A stretch of DNA of 64,000 bases. It comes from Ashinkailepas kermadecensis (taxonomy: Eukaryota > Arthropoda > Thecostraca > Neolepadidae). This document shows positions 46,390-58,782 of this stretch, in pieces; the stretch's first letter is position 1; the number at the start of each line of letters is the position of its first letter. Under the pieces are notes generated by a model, which made no database searches, was not told the origin of the DNA, and saw nothing but the letters and a program-made list of their open reading frames with translations. Made by a program: the position numbers and the translations under genes. The stretch lies in the NCBI GenBank assembly GCA_034440615.1, contig JAOTOM010004797.1, positions 186,001-250,000 of the forward strand, read 5' to 3'.

Positions 46390-48418
46390 CAGCCTTGCAC
46401 TTGACGCAGCCGGATGAAGCCAGGGCACGACAACGGCTGCTTTTCCACCGGGTTGGTGGTGAGTGTGTTGGCCATGACTGACACCGCAGGCCTTCGACTC
46501 GGACCTCGGCCGTACCGCTCCCTCCTAGGCTTCCGCTCTTCTCGTCAGGTGCAACGCTGGCTGCGATCGATCCCCAGTTTCTGACACACAGTTGACAGAC
46601 CTGTTTCAAGACTATATGCGCAGCCTCATTGCGGACCGTACCCTCCACTCTCTTGGTCCGGCTGTTCGCAATCGAAGCTATGTTGCTGAGTAATGCTGGT
46701 GTGGTGTCCGACCCAATATCGTCTGCTGCGTGTGTCGGTGTGTGTGTAGCCTTGCTCAGAGACTGAACCTGACAGTATTATTTGACTGGGATTAGTATAT
46801 TTGTTAGAATGGAGGCTAACGAAACCAGTTTCGGTTGTGCTTGTTATATTACTATACTGTATTATACTTGTTTATACTATTGTTTGCGCTGATCCACGAA
46901 AGTGGTGGCCGCTGGCGTGCCTAGGATTGGCGTCAGCGGGAAGCGGATTTCGAGGGGGCCAACTACAATCATTTTTTCCTCGCCGGATTTCGACCAATAC
47001 TTTTCTCAAAGGGCTCGTTTTTTTAAGAAGCATATGTAGTGACAACATAATTTGCCTGGGGAGAGGGCCCAACCTACCACCATTTTTGCTAAGTGAAAGG
47101 ATTTCAACGCCCCGCTGTTCAAAAGGTATTTTCTGGTATCCATTGATACGTAAGCTCGCATTGTTCAAAATATTACTCACATTGCTTATCACTTCATCAC
47201 TTTTCACTACAAATCACCTAAAAATTACAAACATTTCCAATTTCACGCAATTAAATCTATAATGCCCGGTCGCCATCACTCCAACGTTCTTGCACGCGCG
47301 CTGCGCATTCGGCGCATTCGCCACACTTCGTGCGATTCTGCGGTTTCTGCTAGGTTTTGCTAACTATTTTTGCCAACTACTGTCATATGATGTTATTGTG
47401 TCATACGTGACACTACGGAACTGCTTCTTATGGGCTTTACTGAGAAAATTCGATGAATTAAATTTAACGATTATTTATCTTCCCACATTTTCTGCTGGAA
47501 AAGAAATCCGGATAACCTGCCAAGCTTTGATGTTCCTTATTGCATTGCTTAAATATGCTACCAGGTAGGCTACCGAACCGAACGCTGGTCCGCTTTTCTA
47601 TTTAGGGTCCCATGTATTTTTTTTCGTCCACTGGAGTGCTTTAGGCTTACGGCGCATTTTTTTAGAGCCTTGGAGCGTTTTTCGGACCCCGTGGTTTGGA
47701 GGACATTGTTCCTTTTTATAGGTCACGGTTTGTTTGAGGGACCAGCGCGTTTCAAGAGCCCCGAATAGGTAGTGCTCGCCACGTTTTATCTTACTTGGTT
47801 ATTTGGGTTTCAGGGAGCTTTGACCAAAATATGAGATTAATTTCGCGCAAGGGGTTACTGTCGGTATGTTCTCCATCACTGGGTCCCTCGGTGCTTAAGG
47901 AATTTGGTAGTGAAAGAAGTGTTATTCCGTGACTGAAACAAACAAACCTATAACTGAGCTAATTCCATGGGATCAAGTAAATAAAGGTATATTCCGCCTA
48001 AATTAATGATGAATTTCTAACCTCACGATGTTTTTCATAGGCTGCGCTTTGCGAGTGGTGACGCTTGACACTGGTCAAGAGCTAAATATTTTGCACTTTT
48101 GTGGGCAGCTTTACAAAGCTTCCAACGCTTTTGTTTCGACCGTTGCCTTTGACTTTTGGCAAGCTTACACACATAGGACACAAATTAGCAGGCAACGTGT
48201 CTCGGCAAGCGCTAACGCAATCATTTCTCTTTGCAAAATGCCCAATTTTAGCATCCAAAGTGCTCGCAAGCATACATTTTCGCAACGTGCTTGGTCACAT
48301 CTCAATGGCATGACCTGACACCAACAAATGGAATGTGCCATCGGTGGCGCGTTCGGTGGCCGCGTGTGTTTCGGGTGTGAGAGGCCCATCCAGTCTCACC
48401 CCGGGCAGACTTCTCTTC
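46390..48418. other. Unique sequence with unrecognised open frames and a faint hAT-interior-like pattern
   Basis: A 153-codon plus frame (46801-47262) begins with a hydrophobic stretch (residues 10-30) that could be a signal or membrane segment, but no family was recognised. A 92-codon frame lies at 47290-47568. At about 47600-47770 short words with GGACCCCGTGG and T-runs resemble the interior of the hAT-like element at 13.5-14.2 kb; similarity is weak. Confidence 0.3.
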
Positions 48419-49194
48419 GGTCGGCTCGTATCCAGAAGATGGCAGTAACTTGGCAGTGTTCGCCGTGCCGCGGGGTTAACGCTGGCCGGTCGGCTCGTAT
48501 CCAGAAGATGGCGGTAATTGGGAAGTGTTCGCCGTGCCGCGGGGTTAACGCTGGCCGGTCGGCTCGTATCCAGAAGATGGCGGTAACTGGGCAGTGTTCG
48601 CCGTGCCGCGGGGTTAACGCTGGCCGGTCGGCTCGTATCCAGAAGATGGCGGTAACTGGGCAGTGTTCGCCGTGCCGCGGGGTTAACGCTGGCTGGTCGT
48701 TCGTATCCAGAAGATGGCGAACTAAGTTCGCCGCGCGGTTAACGCTGGCCGGTCGGCTCGTATCCAAAGATGGCGGTAACTGGGCAGTGTTCGCCGTGCC
48801 GCGGGTTAACGCTGCGTCTAGAGGGCCGCGTTAACGCTGGCCGGTCGGCTCGTATCCAGAAGATGGCGGTAACTGGGCAGTGTTCGCCGTGCCGCGGGGT
48901 TAACGCTGGCCGGTCGGCTCGTATCCAGAAGATGGCGGTAACTGGGCAGTGTTCGCCGTGCCGCGGGGTTAACGCTGGCTGGTCGGCTCGTATCCAGAAG
49001 ATGGCAGTAACTGGGCAGTGTTCGCCGTGCCGCGGGGTTAACGCTGGCCGGTCGGCTCGTATCCAGAAGATGGCGGTAACTGGGCAGTGTTCGCCGTGCC
49101 GCGGGGTTAACGCTGGCCGGTCGGCTCGTATCCAGAAGATGGCAGTAACTGGGCAGTGTTCGCCGTGCCGCGGGGTTAACGCTGGCCGGTCGGC
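48419..49194. repeat. Minisatellite, 69-bp unit, about 11 copies
   Basis: Unit GGTCGGCTCGTATCCAGAAG, then ATGGCGGTAACTGGGCAGTG, then TTCGCCGTGCCGCGGGGTTA, then ACGCTGGCC. As 69 is 23 codons, the plus frames 48328-48834 and 48770-49222 keep an in-phase 23-residue repeat including IQKMAVTGQCSPCRG. A damaged unit with deletions lies at about 48690-48840 and breaks the phase. Copies are otherwise almost identical, implying recent homogenisation. Coding is possible in principle but unsupported. Confidence 0.96.
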
Positions 49195-49677
49195 GGCCGC
49201 GATATCGGGTCCGCAGGCATGATCTGCCCTTTGACTTCTATGCCGGTTTGACTTTTGCCGAATGATGTCGTGTTATTTTGTACATTCCGGCCTGAATTTA
49301 TTATTTTTGTCCTTTTCGCCTTTATCTCTGCGAACCTACTCCCCATTTCACTGTTTGTTCTTTTGTCTTTTTTTGCATGTCTTTTTTCATTCACTCTTTG
49401 TCCGTTTCATTTTGCTCCGTTTTCACTTTTATGTCTGTTGAATTATTGTCTAGTTGACGTTATTTCTTTTGATTCTCGTTGTCGTCCATGCACCGTATGT
49501 CAATCAAAGATCTGATTTCCATTCCAAAGTGTTTTCGAACGCGATACGTTCACCAAACTATATCACCAAAGACAAAAATATGAAGTGGCATCCCTCCCCG
49601 AGATTGAACTCAAGACCACCTGATGCAGGTCAAGCACGTTGCCAATTTACCATTCAGAACGGATGGTAAGTGCTGGT
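49195..49677. other. Unique sequence, T-rich
   Basis: A plus frame 49255-49515 is Phe/Leu-rich because of T-rich composition. No recognised gene. Confidence 0.5.
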
Positions 49678-49931
49678 TGCGGTGTGAGGTGCACGGTTAA
49701 CTGTTCACGCGTGGGAATCCCTCTGCAAGCCCCCTTTTTGTAAGTACAAAGACCTAGGGCACTTTAGGAAAAATACTGTGACGAAAGCTAGTAAGCTTCA
49801 AAATGAAAGAGCGGATCTGGCTCTGGGTGAGATAATTAGAACTAGAAGTGCTGCATTGCAGCGTGAAACACTGTTGAAGGTTGCCTACGAACGGAAATGC
49901 CGTCGCGAAACTTTTTATGTGAGCAAGGATT
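49678..49931. repeat. Dispersed repeat family A, copy 2
   Basis: Homologue of 22995-23243 in the same orientation. It is preceded by GAGATTGAACTC (about 49600), whose complement is a weak B-box-like word. It carries GAGCGGATCTGGCTCTGGGT, also seen in the third partial copy at 23279-23340. Class unknown. Confidence 0.7.
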
Positions 49932-50862
49932 AAGAGAACTGCATGCACTCTTGCCTGCATCGTGGTCTGTTATCATTCCCTCATCATGATATCACATGGC
50001 ATTATATGATATATCATGGTATCTTTCATTTGTGCATTGTGTTATATAAGGTGCATGAATGAGCTATGCGGAGGTATGCCACATTTCAAAGCGATATCTT
50101 CATCGATATAGGGGAATTATCCGCAAATTTTATGCAGATCAAACTGCCTCCCCTACACCCCCACCCCTCACCCCATCCTACCCCACCCCACCCCATCCCA
50201 ACAAACTGCGTGGGTCCAAGAGCTGACAAGGAGCAGCTCAATAATAGATTGTTTCGTAGCAGTAGCCAATTTCCACGAACACTTCACAGATTTAATGCCT
50301 GTAATTTGTCTTCCCCAAATCACAGTGCCCGTTTGGCGGGATAATTTACGCTCGGTGTATAGGAAGGTTCTTGGCTTTGACCCTGTATGGGACTACGAAC
50401 CTATGATATATGTAACGCTGGTAAGTGGGAAATAGCATCACGGTAAAAACAAATGCGGAAGAAGTAGCCTGCGGCCTGTGTTGACACTCGCCAAACGAAT
50501 TCAGACAGATGGGGCACTCAGCACACCTTCTCCCTCAGCAGAGCACTTCAAGCACACTTTTCCTCCACTGAATATACCTTTTTACCCTGCCCTATGACTT
50601 GCAATAGCGTGTTGCCACTAGTGTTTGCTTGCGAACTAAGTGTGTTTGCATTGGTTCCAAGGCCGTACGATTGTCAGTGCACTGCTTCTCGGTTTGATAT
50701 AATACCCTGGTTTAGAGCAGGAATTTGCTCCAAGGTATCACGCTGCTTAATGTCAGGTCCAGCAACATAGAATAAGTAGATACGTAATAATAGCAACGAT
50801 TGGATGGCAGCGAAGGATTTGTGATTGCAACAGTTGATTCAATCACAAAATAAGTGTATCGG
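49932..50862. other. Unique sequence with a C/A-rich run
   Basis: CCCCACCCC-type words lie at 50150-50200. No gene recognised. Confidence 0.5.
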
Positions 50863-51018
50863 TATGCTACTGCAATCGGAAACCATGCTGCTGTAATCCG
50901 AAGCAATGCTGCTGTAATCCGAAGCAATGCTGCTGTAATCCGAAGCAATGCTGCTGTAGTCCGAAGCAATGCTGCTGTAATCCGAAGCAGTGGTGATGTA
51001 ATCCGAAACAACGCTGCT
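50863..51018. repeat. Minisatellite, 21-bp unit, about 7 copies
   Basis: Unit ATGCTGCTGTAATCCGAAGC A, diverging at both edges. The 7-codon unit is stop-free in three frames (Ala-Val-Ile-Arg-Ser-Asn-Ala plus; Ser-Asp-Tyr-Ser-Ser-Ile-Ala minus). Confidence 0.96.
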
Positions 51019-52097
51019 CAATCCATAAACAACGGCAACTACCGTTCAATTTCTCTGGCCCTATCTATACCGCGCTAATCTCTACCAGCTCGAAACCTTG
51101 TTCCCAGATAGTCATTGAGGGATGGCAGTTTGCAAAGTATCGCTACTGATGACATCGTTAACCGATACCTCGCGCCTTTCATTGCCTGTATGTATTTTGC
51201 TTTCTTTCTGTTCCTGTCTAAGTGATCGATGAATCGCTGGAAGTTTGAGGTGTGTAAGTAGTTATTTTGCATCACGCATTTCGAATTGCGTCCTCCTTTT
51301 GTGTGTCAATGCTGTCTCCTAATGAAAAAAAAAGTGTCACCTGGAGATATCCGTGCGGGAGAAAATCAAATGATTTAGTTCGCTTGATGCCACAGAGCTA
51401 TCTTTCCAACATTGTTTTCTGCATTCCACTCTAAACAACCAATATGTATTATAGCTTATAGCAAAGCTATAAATGCACCATTAAACTTATTGTGTGTTAA
51501 TCATGATATATTTTGACAGGACGTATCTGCTTATACCGGGAATGACTGGGTTTACACCGAGACTGACTTGGTTTGTAACAAGAATGGCCAACCCCGACCC
51601 GGAGACAAGGCAGCACTTCTGCTACAAACTCACCTATTGCATCATAGCTCCCCTTACATACCTTCCAAGTCGCCTTAACTTGTGTTGCTGCTATTCGAAC
51701 TGCACCTTGCCGTAGCTCTAACTTCTGACAACAACGACAGTCTACACTTCCCGAAGTTCAACGCAGTCGGCACGAGCAGCTGTGCCCACGACCACCACAG
51801 ACACGTGACCTGCCTTCGACCAGTCCCTGCGACGGCGGACCGGGCGACATGGTTGGATGTTTCCCGAAACGACGGAGACGGATGAGGCGTCTTCACGACA
51901 TTTCGCAGCCGATACATCGCTGTGCAAATCCCGCCAGCGGTCCTGCCGCCCTGACAGGGCCGGCTGTCGCCCGCAGTACCAGACAGCATTGGTTTGGCGA
52001 TCCTTGCCCAGGCCGAGTAAACAGTGGAGGGGCCGTGTGATGGTTTCTCTTGTCTGTCGGTGGCCGGTTGGGCACTCGGTTTCCTCCCAACACCGTC
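51019..52097. other. Unique sequence, CpG-rich toward the right
   Basis: No recognised gene. From about 51830 the sequence is GC-rich and frames of 172-195 codons overlap on opposite strands. Confidence 0.4.
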
Positions 52098-52160
52098 TCC
52101 GTGTCACCGATGGCGTCACCGATGACGCCACCGATGACGTCACCGATGACGTCACCAGAC
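52098..52160. repeat. 15-bp tandem repeat with CRE-like cores, about 4 copies
   Basis: CACCGATGACGTCAC-type units; two copies carry the palindrome TGACGTCA. Minus-strand translation gives a Val-Thr-Ser-Ser-Val peptide repeat. Confidence 0.9.
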
Positions 52161-52287
52161 AGTCGACGCTGCCGGCAGTCATCGGTGTCGACGGCGCGTG
52201 CAGTCCGCTAACGAGCAATAAACACACCGCCGCCGCAGCGCCTCGACCACCTGAAACCACCTCGTCGACGAACGCTCCATCAGCGCC

Positions 52288-52437
52288 GAGTCGAGCGGAA
52301 CAGCGAGTCGAGTCGGGCGGAACAGCGAGTCGAGTCGAGCGGAACAGCGAGTCAGTCGGGCGGAACAGCGAGTCGAGTCGGGCGGAACAGCGAGTCGAGT
52401 CGGGCGGAACAGCGAGTCGAGTCGGGCGGAACAGCGA
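52288..52437. repeat. Minisatellite, 22-bp unit, about 7 copies
   Basis: Unit GAGTCGAGTCGGGCGGAACA GC with one short unit near 52345. CpG-rich. Confidence 0.96.
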
Positions 52438-53285
52438 CCGGTAGGAACCGTCATCCGTGTCAGCCTCGGCGCAGCCTGTCGCTACTGAGCTGCCAGCACA
52501 GTGGTTGTAAATTGCGAGGTTCGTAGAATGCGGCCACTACAGCTTGATTGCAGATTGGGTTTCAGCGGTTCCCTTTGTAAGGCTATGTGCCATTTTCGGA
52601 AGCCTTCCATATTCAACATTTCAATGAAGTACCAACAAATGGGGTAGCCAGCAACTCAGTGAATTTGGCATAAACCCTATCAAAAGCATGCCAAGCTTTG
52701 GCCTGCAGATCGGTCGGCTGGCAGCAATATGTCCGTGGCACTTCCGAAACAGGTTCGCTCCTACGGCAAGATCTGACCATCGATCGAAAAGCTCGGCAAC
52801 TAACAAGACGAAAGCTCTTTTCTATCTCAACGAGTTACTTGGTGATAATATACTAACATATTATATTATTATATGTTATTATGTTATATATATGTTATAT
52901 CATATTATATTATGTATTAGAAGCAAGAGAGTTGACGTTTCAGCACCTGGACACCTGATCATGGCTGAATGTCGAACCTCCGAATCGTGTCCTATTCATG
53001 CAATAGTTTCAGACATGCGGATACATAACTCTTCTGGGATCAAGGAGATTCCCCTTATCGCGCATTAATTACAGCATGTCGGGAGGCCAGGAGCTGGTAA
53101 TGACCGCTCCTCAGGATGCCAGGTATGTACATCGAAAAGATGTAAAAGATGTTCCGCGTGAAGATAAATCAGGATGCCGACACGGCATGCGATTCGACGA
53201 TCGCTTAACACCGCTGTGGTTCCTTGAGAGCCAGCACAGAGAGGCACTGCGCTGCTCTCAATACTCGGCATGGTCATCTGAACAC
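52438..53285. other. Unique sequence with an AT-rich patch at 52850-52920
   Basis: TATATTATTATATG-type words at 52850-52915 form an imperfect AT-rich palindrome. A 126-codon plus frame (52688-53068) is unrecognised. Confidence 0.45.
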
Positions 53286-53565
53286 CTCAGCAGGCGGTCT
53301 ATCTGTCAGCCGCCTAGCGCCCCGACACGACCCACACGGCACATGCAGGCGGTCTATCTGTCAGCCGGCTAGCGCCCCGACACGACCCACGCGGCACATC
53401 CAGGCTGTCTATCTGTCACCCGCCTAACACCCGGACACGACCCACACGGCACATGCAGGCGGTCTATCTGTCACCCGCCTAGCATCCGGACACGACCCAC
53501 ACGGCACGTGCAGGCGGTCTATCCGTCACCCGCCTAGCACTCGGACACGATCCACACGGCACGTG
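53286..53565. repeat. Minisatellite, 55-bp unit, 5 copies
   Basis: GGTCTATCTGTCA-type starts at 53296, 53351, 53406, 53461 and 53516, exactly 55 bases apart. Units continue CCGCCTAGC, CGACACGACCCACACGGCAC and GTGCAGGC. A few substitutions separate copies; no indels. Confidence 0.97.
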
Positions 53566-55210
53566 CCGAGATGGCACGTGTCGCCGAGGTCCGACCGGCA
53601 GATCTATGTTGGTCCCAGTGTCACCCTCGCGAGGCAATGCATCTCGCCGGCCGACCGGCCAACGGAAATATTGTGTTTTGCGATGGCAGCTGTTGACGGC
53701 GCGGCGGTGGTCGATGCGGCGGAAGTGTCGCTCCGAGACGGTGCGGTGTCGAACTCGGCGCGCCGACCAGCAAAATATGCATTTGTCTGATGCGTTGGCG
53801 GTGTTGGCCCGGCACAAAGCGCCGTCGTCGGATTGGGTAGCGCAGCTTCTCGTGTCGACAGGCTGGCGTAGCTTGCCTTGTGCGGCTACACCGCATTGAT
53901 TACCGACTCACTGTAACACTACAGAATACGTGAATGTGACAAATGTCACGGATGGTAGTGAGGCAACTGAAGCACTACGTTCGCCCTGCTTACTGAGGAA
54001 GGTGAAGCTCAACTGGTTGGTATGTTGTTTTTAACAGCGCACACGTACGTGGAGGTTAATAACCATCACGGACATAGTGACATACGAGAGGCATCCGGAA
54101 ACCGATGTCCATTGATGCAGCTAAATTAACCCGCGCCGTCTCGGGGGTTGATATGCGCCCCCCCCATCCCTTTTTTTTAAAGAAAATTAAGAACTCAAAA
54201 TTTTGAAATTACAAAAAAATTATTAATTTTGATTTTTGTGTGGGAAAAAATTAGGGCCATGGTCGATTTCGCCTTCATTTTCTGATTCCACATAATTTTG
54301 TTTTTCAAATCTCCCTCAAAATTAACTCCCCAGAGCCAAAAACATGATGTAAGTCTTGAAAACCTAGGCCCCCTAGTGACGTCACTTTTTGGGGGTTAAT
54401 TTTTGGGGGTGTTTTCTGGCCCTACTCGTCGAGCGCTTTCCAATTACACCTCTTTCGTTTTCGTGCGACGCTTAGTTTGGAGATTAGAGGTGGGTTTGTA
54501 TCCCCCCCCCCCCCCCGCCTCACCCCCCGAGACGGGGTGTGAGGATATGACCGGAAAGACGGGGAGGGTTAACTCTGTCACATGTCAGTCCATGCATTCG
54601 TCAAGTGATCTGATCAAACGAAAGCAAGTTCATGTCATGCTCTATCTGCAGAACCTAGCGATCGGAGCACTCGGTATAGGCGATACCGGGTCCATCTGCC
54701 TTCGCGCGTACATGTAATTCCGCATCGCCTTCGGTTTGCCGATGTAGCTGATCTCTCACGGATGCATAGCTTTGATGAACAAGATCACATATACTAATCG
54801 CATACATGACAGCTGACTACGCTCTGGTAACCAGGCCGTGATAACTGAGACTAGCTCTCGCCCGTGCAGAGGATTGTTACAATTCTCCTGAGTTTTTTTG
54901 TTTGGCGACCACGGAAAACGGCTTGCGCCAGTGTCCCACCACCCTGCATATTTCATCGGCCATCATTTTCCGACCTCATAGTGTAGGCAGTTTGAGGATG
55001 TCATGTCAGATCACTGACTTATGGCGCCACAAGCGAGGACACGTTAGGCCATTTTCCGCCAAAATCACGAATTATCAGCAATTAATATCACTTATTGCCA
55101 CCAAACTGCTAATGATAGGTGTGGTACGGTGCTGGACAACTGAACTGATCCGTCTACATAGGTTATTTATTTGCCAGGGTTATCCTAGATCACTGATCAA
55201 ATTTTGCCAT
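53566..55210. other. Unique sequence, CpG-rich at left, C-runs near 54.15 and 54.5 kb
   Basis: 53566-53890 is CpG-dense. A C-run and T/A-rich stretch lie at 54150-54250 and another C-run at 54503. Repeat C copy 2 (55045-55125) is listed separately. No gene recognised. Confidence 0.4.
55045..55125. repeat. Dispersed repeat family C, copy 2
   Basis: Partner of 34043-34130, with the shared GAATTATC-GCAATTAAT core and a TGATAGGTGTG end on the same strand. Confidence 0.65.
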
Positions 55211-55265
55211 GTCCCATGTCGATGATTCTTCGACATGGGACTCATCGTCACGATTCCATGACGAT
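55211..55265. repeat. Two adjacent hairpins (12-bp and 7-bp stems)
   Basis: GTCCCATGTCGA (55211-55222) pairs perfectly with TCGACATGGGAC (55230-55241) across a 7-base loop. Next to it ATCGTCA (55244-55250) pairs with TGACGAT (55259-55265). They sit just upstream of the 46/50/54-bp array. Confidence 0.9.
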
Positions 55266-55303
55266 GACCCATGTGACTGCAGTGAGAAGTTCACTGCCGA
55301 CGT

Positions 55304-55790
55304 GTTCGACAGTCCTGAGGCATCTACGACTCGCCGTGTCAGTCCTGACTCCTGTTCGGCAGTCCTGAGGCGTGCGCGACTCTGTCAGTCCTGACTCCTG
55401 TTCGACAGTCCTGAGGCGTGCGCGACTCTGTCAGTCCTGACTCCTGTTCGGCAGTCCTGAGGCGTGCGCGACTCTGTCAGTCCTGACTCCTGTTCGACAG
55501 TCCTGAGGCATCTACGACTCGCCGTGTCAGTCCTGACTCCTGTTCGGCAGTCCTGAGGCGTGCGCGACTCGCCGTGTCAGTCCTGACTCCTGTTCGGCAG
55601 TCCTGAGGCGTGCGCGACTCGCCATGTCAGTCCTGCCTGACTCCTGTTCGACAGTCCTGAGGCGTGCGCGACTCGCCGTGTCAGTCCTGACTCCTGTTCG
55701 ACAGTCCTGAGGCGTGCGCGACTCGCCGTGTCAGTCCTGCCTGACTCCTGTTCGGCAGTCCTGAGGCGTGCACGACTCGCCGCCAGACCG
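55304..55790. repeat. Minisatellite with 46-, 50- and 54-bp units, 10 copies
   Basis: CAGTCCTGAGG starts at 55310, 55360, 55406, 55452, 55498, 55548, 55598, 55652, 55702 and 55756, giving spacings of 50, 46, 46, 46, 50, 50, 54, 50 and 54. The differences come from a 4-base segment in ACTCGCCGTGTC versus ACTCTGTC and an extra TGCC in some copies. Each unit contains CAGTCCTGA twice, so it arose from a shorter repeat. Confidence 0.96.
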
Positions 55791-57340
55791 ACATCGCGCC
55801 GTGTCGAGCGTCACTACATTTCAAATCGTCACGCGCGTGCAAACTTACCCGCCGCAGAAGTGCCGACGGTCGTTCGCCGCACGCGACGGCAGGTCTCGTC
55901 GGCCGCGCCGGTTGCAGTGTCGGTGTCGACGCACATGTCGGAAGTGTGGAAATGGCTGGACGGCGTCTGGACAGATGCAGAGAATCCGCCAGACGCTATC
56001 GTCCGCTACGTTTTAGATGAGACCAACCCAGGATCCAGCAAAAATGCAGGACACTCGACCCCTGGTCCTTAGCCCAACAACCTGGCAACATCACTGTAGA
56101 TAATGCACATTTGTAAGTTCGGGTGATCATGAGATCTGCAAGAATATTCCAAGAGGACTCAGGACCGGAACAGAATATGAGGTACCAGCAAGATTGGAAG
56201 AATGCTAGCTTGCCGGCATGCACAACGGAAATTGATGTCTGTATCACTCTGTACATGGCTTTGGTAACATTAAATGTGTTCAATGGGTGGAATGTGTGGC
56301 ATGGTGCAGGTGGTGTGTGTGTGTGGTTGCCTGGCACAGGTGAATTTATGCGAAGTGAAACAAGCAGCCAACAGGACCTATTGCGCTACGGCATATGGCA
56401 TACCGAAACGCACGGATCAAATTGTGGATCCCAAAGTGCAATCAAACCCAAATAAAACTTCGGAAGGAAAATATGTACCCCTGTAAAGCAGGTAAAACAA
56501 TACTTATATTAGTTTTATCTACTAAAATGCATACACTTCATTATTTAGGCCTACCCGACATTATTAAATGCAGGATATCGTGAACTCAAAGAATATGCAC
56601 TCCGACACCAAGATTGGGGAGTAAACTTCCAACATTGAATGCACCTGCTAGGAATGCGGGATGAGGCGAAACATACTTGCCGGTAAGTTGTCAATGATAC
56701 TTCCATTACGTTTTTGAATGAAATTAGTTCCAAAACTGAGAAACGGAGTGCTGAAATTCCAACAGAACTCACTCAAGGACATTCAAAACGCAACAATGGA
56801 AACATCTTTTTCTACCAAATGAAAACATAACAGGAATAAATAAATACTTAAGAATATACGTGTAAATATCCAGAAATTTCTGGAATCTTCCCGAAAGCTT
56901 CACGAATTCGACGGTTCATGGGAATATTCCTTACACCGTACTACAGTACATTTCATGGTTACGCTTGACACAACTAACAAGTTCTACTAGAGAATTAAAT
57001 TTCCGATGGAATCTTTGCAATTGTATTCTTGTGACTTAGTGATAGAGACCGTTCCACTACCCATTCTTCCTATCGCTGATTTAAACAGACGTTGATGAGT
57101 TATGGGATGCTCGGTTCCATAATGGATCGGGTAAATGAAGCGCATACCGAGAGAAAATTACAGCACGGCGGTACCGAAACGCTCGCCACTTGGATGACAT
57201 TCTTTGTCGAGAGTTCTCGCATGGTGTGAATTGTGGATATCAGTGAGAGAGAATGAAAGCCACAACTAATCTACAAACGTGAATCATTGCTGGCGGCTTC
57301 TCGACGAAAATGAAGCATTGCAATGTTCCGCCGTTGCGAA
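55791..57340. other. Unique sequence, CpG-rich to about 55960
   Basis: No recognised gene. Frames of 110-114 codons on both strands (55996-56337 minus; 56123-56455 plus) overlap. The rest is AT-leaning. Confidence 0.4.
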
Positions 57341-57470
57341 GTTGGCGTTGGCCGTCAGACGTGGAAGCTGACGTTGGCGTCAGCGTGGAAGAAGTTGGCG
57401 TTGCCGTCAGACGTGGAAGCTGACGTTGGCATCAGCGTGGAAGAAGTTGGCGTTGCCGTCAGACGCGGGC
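57341..57470. repeat. Minisatellite, about 52-bp unit, 2.5 copies
   Basis: GTTGGCGTTG starts at 57341, 57394 and 57446. Units contain GTCAGACGTGGAAGCTGACG and CAGCGTGGAAGAA. Confidence 0.94.
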
Positions 57471-58782
57471 TCGTGCCGACGCAGAAGCTTCCTCGCCACT
57501 GACCAGCCTGTTGTATGTGTGCGGCCAGCCTGTCACCATGTGGTGATGTCGGCTGTTGCCGGGTGTTGTGACGAGCGTTATGCGTGGGCTGTCGTGTGGC
57601 CCGTGCCGTGTGTATGTGTGTGGCTGTGGAGAGCAGGAGAGGACACCGCTGGGGTCAGACTGAAGATTGCAGACGGGATGAGACGAGGAGAGCTGGACAG
57701 TCGACGCCACCACCCTTCTGGGCCGCACGCAGCCAACGAGCTGTCAGCTCCTCGGGACGGCAATGACGTCAGGACCCACTGACAGCCGCCCCTGCGCCCT
57801 GCGATCTGTCGCCCTGCGGCAGTTTGTCCTGTGACAGGGTGACCGAAGCTCAAGGCCTCCCGGAGACGTTATTCCACCGACTGAATTCCGGCGAATATTC
57901 TGTCGTTTATCACGCATAGCGTAATTGACGCTCGGGAGCTATGGCGGGCCCCATTCGAAAGCCACACCATTGCCAGTGAAATATGGCTGCGGGTGCAGTG
58001 ACGCTCATATCCGTCTTTGTCTTGACACCACACACAAGCACACACACATTCACAGACACACATGCACACGTCCGTACCTCTCAGTCGAGACGACTGTGCT
58101 GACCTGAAGTACATAGTGTGTTCGGTGTGGCGCCATTCATGTGAAGTATGCAGAATTGCCTAGATAATCAGGGAGGGGGTCCAAGGAGTGTCAAAGTCGG
58201 CTTGAACTTGTGTGCTTTCGAAGGACTAATAGCTAAGAGTAAACAGTGCTGAAGTCGGTCTCACCTAATGTATGTCAGGTTGCACCACGCGTGCGAGTGG
58301 AATGGTGCCGAGAGTAACTCGATTAGCTCCTTACCGGAGTTCACACTACTGTTACATAACGTTCCACGTGATACGGTGCACTGGATAGAAATGCGGACTG
58401 CTTTTGTTGCGCAAGACTTGTCGTGGCAGATGCGGTTTACGCTCCAGTTCCACTGCAGGAACTATCACTTGCGACACAAAGCAGAAATGTGGATGGTCAG
58501 TGACCATTGTCGGGTACGGTGAATTTAACAAGCGGCGTGAGTAAATCCATCTCGGCCACGGACACACAGCAGATAAGCAGTAAATGATGCCACCCTCGGG
58601 CGGCCAGCCATTCTTGGCCCATGCAATGTCAGGCTACTCCGAGTGCGTTTCTTCGAAAAAGCCAGCTTCGTTCTTTGGCGGCGTGCCAGTCCAATCAGTG
58701 TGCATGGGAGTCGTAACGCCAGATTCTGGCTTGCTGGCGCCGAGCTTGGTCGATAGTCGTACCTTGTCGGAACCACCGTCAG
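57471..58782. other. Unique sequence, nothing recognised
   Basis: A short CA-rich run lies at 58025-58070. A 118-codon plus frame (57426-57782) starts in the array. An 84-codon frame (58268-58522) is unrecognised. Confidence 0.45.

Noticed and set aside
46801..47262. Possible membrane protein (hydrophobic N-terminus)
   Set aside because: A single hydrophobic stretch in AT-rich DNA is expected by chance, and no family or second feature supports a gene.
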